DNA of 64,000 nucleotides, taken from contig JBEWZL010000048.1 of NCBI GenBank assembly GCA_045837725.1, positions 1 to 64,000 of the forward strand. Reading direction: 5' to 3'. A model generated the notes under the pieces. That model made no database searches and was not told the DNA's origin. It was given only the letters and a program-made list of their open reading frames with translations. The translations under genes and the position numbers were made by a program. How positions within the stretch are numbered: position 1 is the stretch's first letter; every line of letters begins with the position of its first letter. The DNA comes from Vermamoeba vermiformis. Lineage: Eukaryota; Tubulinea; Echinamoebida. Positions 24,050 to 35,225 of this stretch are shown here, piece after piece.

Positions 24050-25740
24050 TTAATTGCATAAAAATACAAAGATTACGACAAAATACACCGCTGTGATGAA
24101 GACATTCTGTGAATTTGCACCTGAAGTCAGTCTGCTGGGAGTTGTGTTCGGACTGCTATTAGGTGCTGACGAAGGATTGGTCACACTTTGAGGAGTCGCT
24201 GACGGATTGTAGTCCTCTTCAGCCACGAGCAAGTGATACGGAACTCGTGCCACGAATATGTCCATTCTGTCAGACCTCATGTTTGAACTCCACAAAATGT
24301 ACTCGCCTGTGCGATCCAATACCGCTTTAGGTAATTTTCCGTAGGTAATTCCACCACCTGACGCATTCATGAATGACATGACTGGTGCCACGATGAGCAC
24401 ATCCAGACTCGCGTCCAGTCTGAAGCACAACACTTCGTTGTTCTTCGCCCTATCATTATCGAGTAAATTACTGCCACACATGAACTGATGCTCGTAAGGG
24501 ACCATGGCAGGGTCTTTGGCGTTGGTCCAAGAGAGATGCCCAGGACAGCCAGCTGAGTTAGCCCAACCTGATAAGCGGCATTAGTTCGTGTGCATAGCCA
24601 ATCGAGTACTAACTGTCGGTGTCGTAAACTATTGTCAGGTTTTCTCTCACAGCCCCGTCAATGATTGGTTGGAAATCGTATTTGTAATGTCTGCACCCGA
24701 CGGGAGCCCAGTTATCAGTAGCAACCAGTGTGCCAACGCCATTGTCGGAGTGCCCCGGGGCACCATCTTGATCCAGCATAGTGACGTGTGCACCAGTGTC
24801 TAGGTTGATGAATATGCCTTCGACATCGTGAGTTTGATCAATGTCCGCTTTAATCAACAAATATCGACCTGATTTGTCGATTTGACACTCATCAAAATTG
24901 GTGCTGACTTAAAAATGCAAGTTAGCTTATATAGTACTAAGAGGTCCACTTACATTGTGGTCCATCGAACAAGATGAACGAATTGTTGTGCGAAAAGTAG
25001 ACTGCACATCCTATTACACTATAATCAGCGCTTCTTCTCAGTGTCAATGAAAATCCTTTATCGTCCATGCTGCTGTGCAGTTGCCACGCGTACGTCTCCG
25101 CCATGAAGTCGGTCGTATCGAACACCACCGTTTCTTCAAGCGTCAAAATATCCTTCAATATTAACTTATTCCACTCAGGTCTGAAGAGGCGATTAAAAAG
25201 ATTTGAAACTTTGAATTGTAGACTACTCTACGCACATGAACATCTTGGTCGGCTGAGTGACGAGAAAAACCAAGTTTCGCATCCACCATACGCAAGGCCA
25301 CCCGTGTTATATATTGTGCCCATTTTCTTTACTGAGAGAATGGATTAGATGATATAAATAAATAAAAAAATTACCACATCTAATAATTAATGCGTACCTT
25401 CTTCGGTGGTTTTGTCGAGTGAAAACACTGTAGCCCTCGTTCCTCCTGTTACATTCAGAGCAGCAACAATATACATCGTATCTGAGCCTGCGTGGTTATT
25501 GATCTTGGCCCAGTAAGCATAACCATTAGCATCTACCGTCCCATCCGACTCGTCGGTAATTCTGTAGCCACGAGTGTTGTAGGGGGCAGGAAACGTGAAT
25601 GCTCCTCGTGTGTTTGGCAGGAATGAGAGGTCGAAGGTATCGCGACGAGTGGATTCGAGATTAGACTTTTCTATAAACCCTCCTGGAGCTGGAGCAGCAA
25701 GTGAAACTGCAAGAAGGCTCAAAAATAAGATAGCTTTCAT
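24050..25740 (-). CDS. GPI-tailed secreted protein, unknown family, possibly a propeller
   Basis: Signal peptide (MKAILFLSLLAVSLAAPAPG), then a mixed beta-rich body spread over about five exons. Readable pieces include NTGGLAYGGCETWFFS, VVFDTTDFMAETYAW, CQIDKSGRYLLIKADID, and near the end AVLDRTGEYILWSSNM followed by MDIFVARVP. The DxTGxYILWSSNM type of strand, repeated in weaker form, resembles TolB/six-bladed propeller blades. A Pro/Ser-rich linker and hydrophobic tail (stop 24050) suggest a GPI anchor. About 470 residues. It is not related in sequence to the CEMIP2-like genes on either side, yet shares an upstream element with copy A. I cannot name the family or function. Confidence 0.75.
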
Positions 25741-25861
25741 CTTCTTTCAGTAGAAAAAGTAAGTTTAGTAATTTTTGTACGGCGATTAGTGATTTACGCA
25801 TTATTACGGCGTTTTTTCCTTAAATGTAATTTTGGTGAATTCGAAAAATCGTTGTCAAGCT

Positions 25862-25915
25862 CATTGAGCATCAAAAGGCTTATATTTACAATCAATATCA
25901 TTGTGTGTAAAAGAT
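25862..25915 (-). promoter_or_regulatory. Conserved upstream element, copy 2 (122 nt above the 24-25.7 kb gene)
   Basis: Partner of the element at 23681-23734 (48/54 identical by eye). It lies between this gene's start and the 3' end of copy C. Lower similarity continues for about 45 nt beyond, into a TTGCG...CTTGCG stretch also seen above gene A. No such element was found above copies C or D. Confidence 0.6.
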
Positions 25916-26027
25916 CTAAACATCATTTGCGTCCCTTGGTCTTGCGGAACGTCTTTCATGACTCAAGCCTTTAATTGGACTTAGGACTTTAGGACTTTAT
26001 TACTCTACAAACTAATGTTATGACGCT

Positions 26028-29000
26028 CTAAAACAAGAGGGTCAACAAGCCGAACAAAGCACACACGCCGACTTGGTTGAACGAGGCACTTGATACTGAA
26101 GAAGGGTTGTTGCCGGCAGCTGAAGGGCTGCTTCCCGGGCCGTTACCGTTATCGAATGGGCTCGATGGGACGTCGTAGTTGATGTGCACACTGTAGCCGG
26201 GAATGGCCTCAACACCTGGAAATGGATGTTAGAACTGATACGCGAAGAGCAAAGGCAACGTTTGAGCTTACCTGTGGTCATAGAAACAAATTGAATGCCA
26301 TCAATAAAGCCTTCAAGCAGGCTGAGACCTGTCTGATGAGCGAGGTAAAAGCCCGCTACGTTCATTCCGGAGGTCAAGCCCATCTCAGCAAGAGGAACGC
26401 GAATGACAGACCAACGATCGTCAGCGGTGGGCTGCTCGTTAGTGTACGCAGCGCTGCTCAAATCGACGCCAGGGAAGCTTTGGTAGGTGTCATTCGGCAA
26501 ACGAATGCCAGTGCCAATGGTGAATACGCGTTGACCGTCTTTTGAGCCAACACGAGCTTTGAACTCGAGATGCGTGAAGCCAGAACCAACGGGATCGAAA
26601 TCAGCGTTCCAAGCTGGACGGCTAAAGTAAAAGCCCGAGTACGCAGGTACTTGGATCAAGTGCAAGCTAACGCTGCCGTCGTAGTATTGATCAGTTGAAG
26701 TGTTAGTGAGCTCTGAAGACCAAGTGTTGCGCCAGTCATCGTCAAAGATAACGTGTGCTGTTGAGAACAAATCAGTAAATAAGCTCAAGCAGTCTACTAC
26801 AACCCAAACTTACGTGCTTTGCCAGTGTCGGTCCATGTCATTCTGCCGTTGAGAGGCATAGGTCCGTTCTTCTCGCACCAGTTGACTTGCTTGCTGGAAT
26901 CGGGTGGAGAAGTAAACGCAGAGATCGAGCTGGGATCAATTCCAGTCACCGCACAGACGCCACCAGGGCAAGTAGCGGCAATCTGGTAAGTGTAGTAGTT
27001 GCCAGGCATAGACAAACCTAAATCGAGTAAGTCGCGTGACTTGTGTCGGAATGTGCCTTAGTTGCTTACCGTGGAACCAGCCCCAGTGATTGTCACGAGC
27101 CCACAAGTGAATCCACAACAACTTGGCAGTACCGTCGAAGTAGTAGGTGTAGGGATCAAGGTCGTTCTTAGAAGCACCGGCCTTCAAGGGAACCTCGTCG
27201 TACCAGGCCTTAATAGAGAAGGTCGTTCCAGAAGGGAATGGAATGGCAAGACGAACCCACTCGCCACCTTGAACGTAAGGAAGAATGACGTTAATCATTG
27301 ACGGAGTCTTGGAGCCATCGGGACCAAACATCAACAAGTGGTCGTAGTACATGCGAAGGTTGGTCATGTGCTCAATCACGGCCGTTATTTCAGTCGTGCC
27401 GTTGCCATAGTCGTAGCTGTCCTTTTGACGAGGGTCGAGCGTGACGGAAGCTCCGTCAATCAAACGAACGAGCTTGCCACCAATCACAGACCGAACAAAA
27501 GGTACAGTACCAGTGACGCTGTACTGAGGGGTGTTGGCGTCTTCAACTCTGAGGTTGCGGAGAGGGATTTGGTTGGGATAGCAAATGTGAGCATTCCATG
27601 AGGGCTTAGGGTCACAGCCAGAGAGTCTCAACTGAGCACCGAGACCAACGACAACAGCACCGCAAGTACCGGTCATTGAGCCATCAGAGTCAACTAAAGC
27701 AATACCCTACAGGACAAAATTAGCAAACCGATGAAGTACATTGGATGCGCCTTACCTTCATGGCATTCTGGTCACCTTGGAAGATCGATTGTTGATAGTA
27801 GACATTGTTGTCAACGTTGTAGAACTTCATGTTGAAGAACTTGTTCGAAGGACTCAAAGTGTTAGGTCCATCAAGTGCTGTGATCGCACCGCTTGGTCTG
27901 AAGGTGTTACCGGTCTTGACGAAAGTGTAGTCATTGAAGTTATAGAAGGTAATATCATTCCAGATCACACCACCTCCTGCATCATACGACTGAATGCCAA
28001 AGATGCCTTGAGCAAGACAGCAAGTGTAAGGAATGTATCTGCTTCGACCTTCTTCGTAATCGAAGTGAGGATTGCCAACATTGTCAGTCTCACCGACAAC
28101 AAGTGCTCCTTGGATCACGTTGATGCCAGGGCAGTTGATACCGATTGTGTTGTCAGCAACACGAGCATTGTGAATGATGAGGTTGTCACTGCGACCCCAA
28201 ATACCGTGATCGCGGCACTATTGTGAATAACGTTAGCGACAACAGAATGAACTTAATAATCCTCGTGTACGTACCTTGTATGCAGTAAACTCAACAACAA
28301 CGGAATCATCAGGAGTGTGTTGCTCGATAATGTTTTGAAGAGCAGTCAAATCAACGGTGCTGGGATCACTGACGAAGTTTGCCAAGATCATGTCGACGTC
28401 ACGAGGGATGTACGATGACAACTCAGTGTCTCCTTGATTGTTGATCTGACCGTCATCAAAGAACAAGCCTGATTGGATCATCGAGTGAGCTTTGTTGCGA
28501 ATGAACAATCCAAGCTTGGAGTGACGAGGCCACCATTCATATTTGGGCTCAGAAGCAGCGAGACCGAGAGGGTGAGTAGGCATTGCGAACCAGAAACCGA
28601 ACTGACCTCCAACTGCAACGTTGCCGATGAAGTCGTTGGAAGGGTTCGTGATCCAGAACATTGCTGGTCTGATTGAAATTATGTTAGCACGAAACCTTTA
28701 CGCTTGCTTTGAGGCTTACCTGAGATCAGAGGTCAACAAGACATCGAGAACGTGAGCAGAGATGGCCAAGTTGAAGTACAAGCGGTTGTGAGTCTCATCT
28801 GAGTCTTCAATGAAGAAGCAGTGACCGAGGCTGCGTTGTAATAGCTAGTTAGACAGAGGAACGATAAGAAGTTGGGTGACAATCAGACGTACGTGTTGAA
28901 GGCAACGTTGTTTTGCACGAGCAAGTTCGAGGTACCGTGAATGGTCAAGCAACGTTGGAACAAGTCGTGGAAACTACCGTGCGACACTCTGCTCTCTGAT

Positions 29001-30305
29001 TGATCTCCTGCAACGTGGTAGTGGATTGGATAGCGTGCTTTGAGTCCTTTCTGACCCATGTTCGTCACTTCAACTCCATAGAATCGACCGTGACCGGTAC
29101 CCATAACCATCACGTGACCACCCCTGTCAACCCATGTTAGTTGGCCGTTTATACTATGGCGCTAGTTATTATAGCGTTTTGACTTACCATCCATCATTGG
29201 TATCGACAGTGCCACGAATGACAATGTTGCGAGTCAGCATTCCGACTTCAGCACGCATGTCGATCTTGTCGTCTCCATTGCCTTGCCAGAACGATCCCCA
29301 GTGACCGTACTGCAGGGGTGAGTCCAAAGTCAACGTTCTATATTGAAATTTTCAGTAAGGAGTTTCAAGCGGTCAAATCTGCTACGTACCTTCCGTTAAT
29401 CGCAGTAACAGTGCGCTTTTCAGACTGTTTCGTGTTATCGTCATATTCCAAGTCAGTGCTTGCAATCACAATTTGGTCTCCGACTTGCCTAATAACAAAA
29501 TTTCAGTGTTATTCGAAATATCACTCGGAATTGATCCAAATTTAGTTGTTGATTACACACAATATCTTCCACAAAAAATACGAAGACAAATCATGAAGGA
29601 ATATATTTTAACAACGAGTCTAAAACGTACCATTGAACGTCTTCAGCAACGGTGATGGTTGTGGCACCGAAATTGACGTTGCCGTTCAAGTTTGTCCAAG
29701 TCGGGCCACGTACTGTTCCCCACATATCCAATTGACCATCGGGCCATACAGCAAGTACTAATGAACGTGTTAATTCAGCGGCTCATATTTATCCGATACA
29801 GATGCGTAGTGAGTTCCAAAATTTTGATCAGACTAAACAAATAAATTTGGCTAATCCAACAATCTTCATTTTACCTTTACTGCCGAAGCCGTCAGGATTC
29901 AAATTGAAGTCCTTGGTTCCGTGAAGAGTAATTGTGGATTTGGAATTATAAGTGCAATCCTCGTTACCTAAATCGCGGTATGTCAACAGAGAGCGATTAC
30001 GTATTTTACTCCATACCAATCCAAAGGTGGCCACCATTACGGACGTAAACAAAGTACGCATCCAACGTAAGCGACTTCTCATCGAAGATCAGGTCGCCAG
30101 AAATATGCAAGAAATGCATGACAGGGGTTGATTCGTCGAGGAGTATTTTTGTTCCACTCGGAATTGTTACATTTTGCATATCACCGGTTGGTTTACCGCT
30201 CCATGAAGACCAGCGTGTCAAATCTGATCGTTGGTGCGGGCAGTCCGCATTAACAAGTGCAATCAAACAAACGAGCACGCAAAGTGCTTTGAGTGTTCCT
30301 TGCAT
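26028..30305 (-). CDS. CEMIP/CEMIP2-like G8 and beta-helix surface protein, copy C
   Basis: Same architecture as copy A: signal peptide (start chosen at 30305, MQGTLKALCVLVCLIALVNA, because it matches the signal peptide of copy A; an in-frame ATG lies upstream at 30371), G8, PbH1 beta-helix with RYPIHYHVAGD and FWITNPSNDF, sandwich region, jelly-roll-like domain (VIFDDDWRNTW ... FIDGIQF) and GPI tail (stop 26028). It carries the FTAYK|CRDHGIW intron (28218-28274) that copy A lacks. One intron (29489-29630) is 142 nt and identical to its counterpart in copy D. Residue changes against A include SHGSFHDLF for SHCSFHDLF. About 1,100 residues. Confidence 0.87.
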
Positions 30306-30441
30306 GTTGTTGCTTGTTGGTAAATGACGTTGAAATGAAGATAAAATTTGATTCAGTTTTACAACTGCCAAAATTTTAAATATGGCAAATTAAGATCGTA
30401 GGCCCAACTCGCTGACTAAGCATATTTACTTACGTGTTAAA

Positions 30442-33400
30442 TTAAAATAGACATAACAAACAAAATACGAGGAGCGATAATTGCACAAGAATAGTGCTGC
30501 CGCCTGAAAGTGCCTTAGAGCTCGGGTTATTACTGTTGCTAGACGGACTGCTTCCGGGAGCATTGCCACCATCGAACGGACTCGACGGAACGTCGTACTC
30601 AATGTTCACGCTGTAGCCAGGGATGGCCTCAACACCTGATAAACGTTAGATCCACGTGACGACCCTCACCAGGGGATAATTGACTTACTTGTGGTCATTG
30701 AAACGAGTTGAATGCCATCAAAGTAACCCTCAAGCAACTTAGAGCCTGAACGGTGCGCGATGTACATGCCAGCCAAGTTAAAACCGGATTCCAAGCCTTT
30801 GAAATCAGACAGCGGAACACGGATGACAGACCAGCGAGCGTCGGTAGTCGGTTGCTCGTTGCTATAAGCGGGGCTGCTTAAGTCTACTGCAGGAAAGCTG
30901 ACCCAAGTTCCGTTAGAGATAGGACCGCCTATTGCTATGAAATAGGTACGATCTGCGTCTAAAGATCCGACACGCGCTTTGAACTCGATGTGAGTGTAGC
31001 CAGAGGCAATAGGGTCAAAGTTAGTTTGCCAGTATTTATCACGGCTAAGGTAGACGCCATTATAACCCTTCAAGTTTCGCAAGAGGATGCTAGTGCTGCC
31101 GTCGTACGCTTGGTCAGTTGATAGACTCAGAGTTGCGGCAGTCGAATTCCAAAGATTGCGCCAAGCATCATCAAACACGACATAAGCTGTAGGACGTTAG
31201 TGCGAGCAAGGAATAGGTCACGCAAACTTACGTTGCTTGCCAGTGTCGGTCCAAACCATTCTTCCGTTAAGGGGCAAGGGTCCATTGTTCTCGCATCGGC
31301 TAACAGCCTTGTCTGCGTCGGGCACTGGAGTGATTGCGCTAATTGAATTGTAGTCGATGCCTTTGACAGAACAATCACCTCCAGGGCAGGTGGCGGTAAT
31401 CTTGAATGTCGGATAGTTGGCAGGCAAGGTAAGGCCTGACAAAGTTAGCTCACAAATAAACTTAAAGCGTACAACTTACCGTGGTACCAAGCATATACAG
31501 TATCCGGCGCAGTGATATGAAGCCATAAAAGTTGCGTAGCATCGTCGTAGTAATATTTCAAAGAGTCAAGCTCGTCCTTAGAGTTGACAGGTGTCATTAC
31601 ATCATCACCGTACCAAGCAATGATTGAGAAAGTGGTGCCTGAAGGGTAAGGAATGGCAAGTCGCATCCAGGTACCACCTTCAATGTAAGCGAACACAATG
31701 TTGACTTTGTTTGGAGTCTTGGAGCCATCGGGACCGAACATCAACAAGTGGTCGTAGTACATGCGAAGGTTCGTCATGTACTCCATTGCGGCAGTAATTT
31801 CAGTCGTGCCATTGCCATAGTCATAGCTGTCCTTTTGACGAGGGTCGAGCACAACCATTGCGTGATCGTGCAAACGAACAAGCTTGCCACCAATTTGTGC
31901 TCTAACTTCTTCAAGTACGCCAGTGACACGATTTTGATCGTTGCCGTCTTCAAAGCCAACGTTCTGCAAGGGAACTTGGTTCGGGGGACACACCGCAGCA
32001 TTCCATTCTGGCTTTTCAACACAACCAGGGAGTCTCAACTGAGCGCCTAAACCAACGATAACTGAACCACAAGTACCAGTGATCGAGCCGTCAGAATCGA
32101 CCAAGGCGATACCCTATTAAAAGTTAGTCACGGGTACTTCGAAAGACAGAAACGACTCACTCTCATAGCATTCTGTCCAGAACGGAAGATGGACTCTTGG
32201 AAGTAGACATGGTTGTCAACGTTGTTGAACTTCATGTTGAAGAACTTGTTAATAGGGCTCAGTGTGTTGGGTCCATCAAGTGCTGTGATCGCACCGCTTG
32301 GTCTGAAGGTGTTACCGGTCTTGACGAAAGTGTAGTCATTGAAGTTATAGAAGGTAATATCATTCCAGATCACACCACCTCCTGCATCATATGACTGAAC
32401 GCCAAAGATGCCTTGACCAAGACAGCAAGTGTAAGGAATGTATCTGCTTCGACCTTCTTCAAAGTCGAAGTGAGGATTGCCAACATTATCAGTCTCACCG
32501 ACAACAAGTGCTCCTTGGATAATGTTGATGCCAGGGCAGTTGATACCGATTGTGTTGTCAGCAACACGTGCATTGTGAATGATGAGATTGTCACTGCGAC
32601 CCCAAATACCGTGCTCACGGCACTATTGTGAGTAACATTAGCACAATAGAATGAACTTAATAGTCTTCGTGTACGTACCTTGTAAGCAGTAAACTCAACA
32701 ATAACAGCATTCAAAGGTTGGAAATCTTGGATCATTGCTTTCAAAACGTCCAAATCTGTTGCGCTAGGATTGTCGACAAAGTTGTTTAAGATCATGTCGA
32801 CGTCTCGCGGAGAGTATGTCGAGAGCTCAGTGTCTCCTTGATTGTTGATCTGACCGTCATCGAAAAACAAGCCTGATTGGGTCATCGAGTGAGCTTTGTT
32901 GCGAATGAACAATCCAAGCTTGGAGTGACGAGGCCACCATAGGTACTTTGGATCTGATGCTGCAAAGCCAAGCGGATGAAGAGGCATTGCGAACCAGAAA
33001 CCGAACTGACCTCCAACTGCAACGTTGCCGACAAAATCATTGCTAGGATTGGTGATCCAGAACATTGCTGGTCTGTGAACGGATTAGAAATGCACTTACT
33101 GATACTCTTTGACATTGATTTACCTGCGATCTGACGTCAACAAAGAGTCAAGGACCTTAGCTTGAATGGCCAAGTTGAAGTACAAGCGGTTGTGAGTCTC
33201 ATCTGAGTCTTCAATGAAAAAACAGTGACCGAAACTATGATGGATTAGCAATTGAATTACATGATGTGACGGTGGACGTACGTATTGAAGGCAACATTGT
33301 TTTGGACCAACAAGTTCGAAGTTCCGTGAAGTGTCAAGCAACGTTGGAACAAGTCGTGGAAGCTGCAATGCGACACTCTGCTCTCTGATTGGTCTCCTGC

Positions 33401-34791
33401 AACGTGATAATGGATTGGATAGCGTGCTTTGAGTCCTTTCTGACCCATGTTCGTCACTTCAACTCCATAGAATCGACCGTGACCAGACTCCATAACCATC
33501 ACGTGACCTCCCCTATCAACCCATGTTATTTGGCCGTTATTACAACGCGTTTGTACAGCAGTCTCACGACTTACCATCCATCATTGGTATCGACAGTGCC
33601 ACGAATGACAATGTTGCGAGTCAACATTCCGACTTCAGCACGCATGTCGATTTTGTCGTCTCCATTGCCTTGCCAGAACGAGCCCCAGTGACCGAGCTGC
33701 AAAGGTGAGTCCAAAGTCAACGTTCTAATCACAGGTCAGTAAAGCTATCACGAGATAAGGTCACTTTGCCTTCCGCTAATTGCAGTAATAGTGCGCTGTT
33801 CAGATTGTTTCGTGTTATCGTCATATTCCAAGTCAGTACTTGCAATCACAATTTGGTCTCCAACTTGCCTAATAACAAAATTTCAGTGTTATTCGAAATA
33901 TCACTCGGAATTGATCCAAATTTAGTTGTTGATTACACACAATATCTTCCACAAAAAATACGAAGACAAATCATGAAGGAATATATTTTAACAACGAGTC
34001 TAAAACGTACCATTGAACGTCTTCAGCAACGGTGATGGTTGTGGCACCGAAATTGACGTTGCCGTTCAAGTTTGTCCAGGTCGGGCCGCGTACTGTTCCC
34101 CACATGTCCAATTCGCCTCCCATCCATACTCCGAGGACTAATAATACTCAAGTTAGATCAACCGTTAATGAATTTAGCTCGCCACGGGTACAAACTATCG
34201 TTGGAGGTTGAGCGTATGGAAAATCAAAATTTGAGTTACAAAAGGTATTATACGCTTCTAGAGCTCAATATTTTGCACTTTACTTGCCTTTACTTCCAAA
34301 ATTGTCGGGATTGAGGTTGAAGTCTTTGCTTCCGTGCAGAGTGATCGTGGCCTTCGAGTTATAGTTACAATCCTCGCTACCTTTAATAGGATAGGATTAT
34401 TAGACGGTTCCATGGCAAGAAAAGATTTTTTGAAATCCGTACAACCAAATCAGTAATTTCAATTTACGAACTAGCGTCATTAATATTGAAACATACCAAT
34501 CCATAAATGACCTCCTTCGCGAACATAAATATAATGGGCATCAAGAGTCACATCCTTTTCGTCAAAGATCAAATCTCCGAAAATATGCAAGTAGTTCATG
34601 ACTGGAGTGTTAACATCGAGCAATATCTTAGTGCCAGCAGGGATAGTAACGTTGGTACCATCGGTAGTGGGCTTTTTATCCCACCCAGACCACCGAGTCA
34701 AATCTGATCGCTGATGCGGGCAGTCCGCTACAGCAATGGACACGATAGTCCATACGCACACTAAGAATAATAATCCCTTGAGTGGTTGCAT
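30442..34791 (-). CDS. CEMIP/CEMIP2-like G8 and beta-helix surface protein, copy D
   Basis: Third tandem paralogue, 136 bp upstream of copy C. Signal peptide (MQPLKGLLFLVCVWTIVSI...AVA), G8 with more divergence than the A/C pair (GWDKKPTTDGTN), beta-helix, sandwich, jelly-roll-like domain (VMFDDAWRNLWN read as VVFDDAWRN across the splice) and a hydrophobic GPI-type tail (stop 30442). Stretches are nearly identical to A (exon and intron around 33.3-33.6 kb and 32.16-32.25 kb) while others are identical to C (32.27-32.40 kb, 33863-34078), so it is a patchwork. The intron at FTAYK (32623-32678) is present. About 1,100 residues. Divergent from the WDR76/CMR1 gene. Confidence 0.87.
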
Positions 34792-35225
34792 GGCTTGCTA
34801 ATTTTACTATGCGTTCCAGCACGAGCTTTTTTTAGCTTTAGCCGCGTAAACCAGCGGGTTTTCGTTTTTTCGTACGGCCGACATTATTGCCAACAAGTAG
34901 GTGATAACTACACAAAAGGAAACCACGCATTAGTTGTCAATCCCGCGAAGGATAGTTCTGATCGCAGTGAAGTGCGCTTCGCGGGCATCGACCTAATCTA
35001 ACGTTAGCCATGCCCGGCTATTAATAGGTAAATTAAAATATTCACCGTAGTGTTGCACATAATCACTTGAATGCTGCGGAATAACTTTCAAATTTTTTGC
35101 GCGCCAAGTACGCTCAAACAAATTTAAAAGATTTTTTTGTTTTTCGGTCTCGCTGCTCCGCGCTACCACAAGGTTTTTCTCGCGTCATATCGGTTATTTT
35201 TATTTATTTTATACCTGTTAACACC
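34792..35225. promoter_or_regulatory. Bidirectional promoter region between copy D and WDR76/CMR1
   Basis: 434 bp between two divergent start codons. It contains a perfect 9-bp inverted repeat, CCCGCGAAG at 34942-34950 and CTTCGCGGG at 34977-34985, 26 nt apart. Each arm resembles an E2F-type site (TTCGCGGG). Otherwise unremarkable, with AT-rich stretches near 35.05 and 35.12 kb. Confidence 0.45.
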
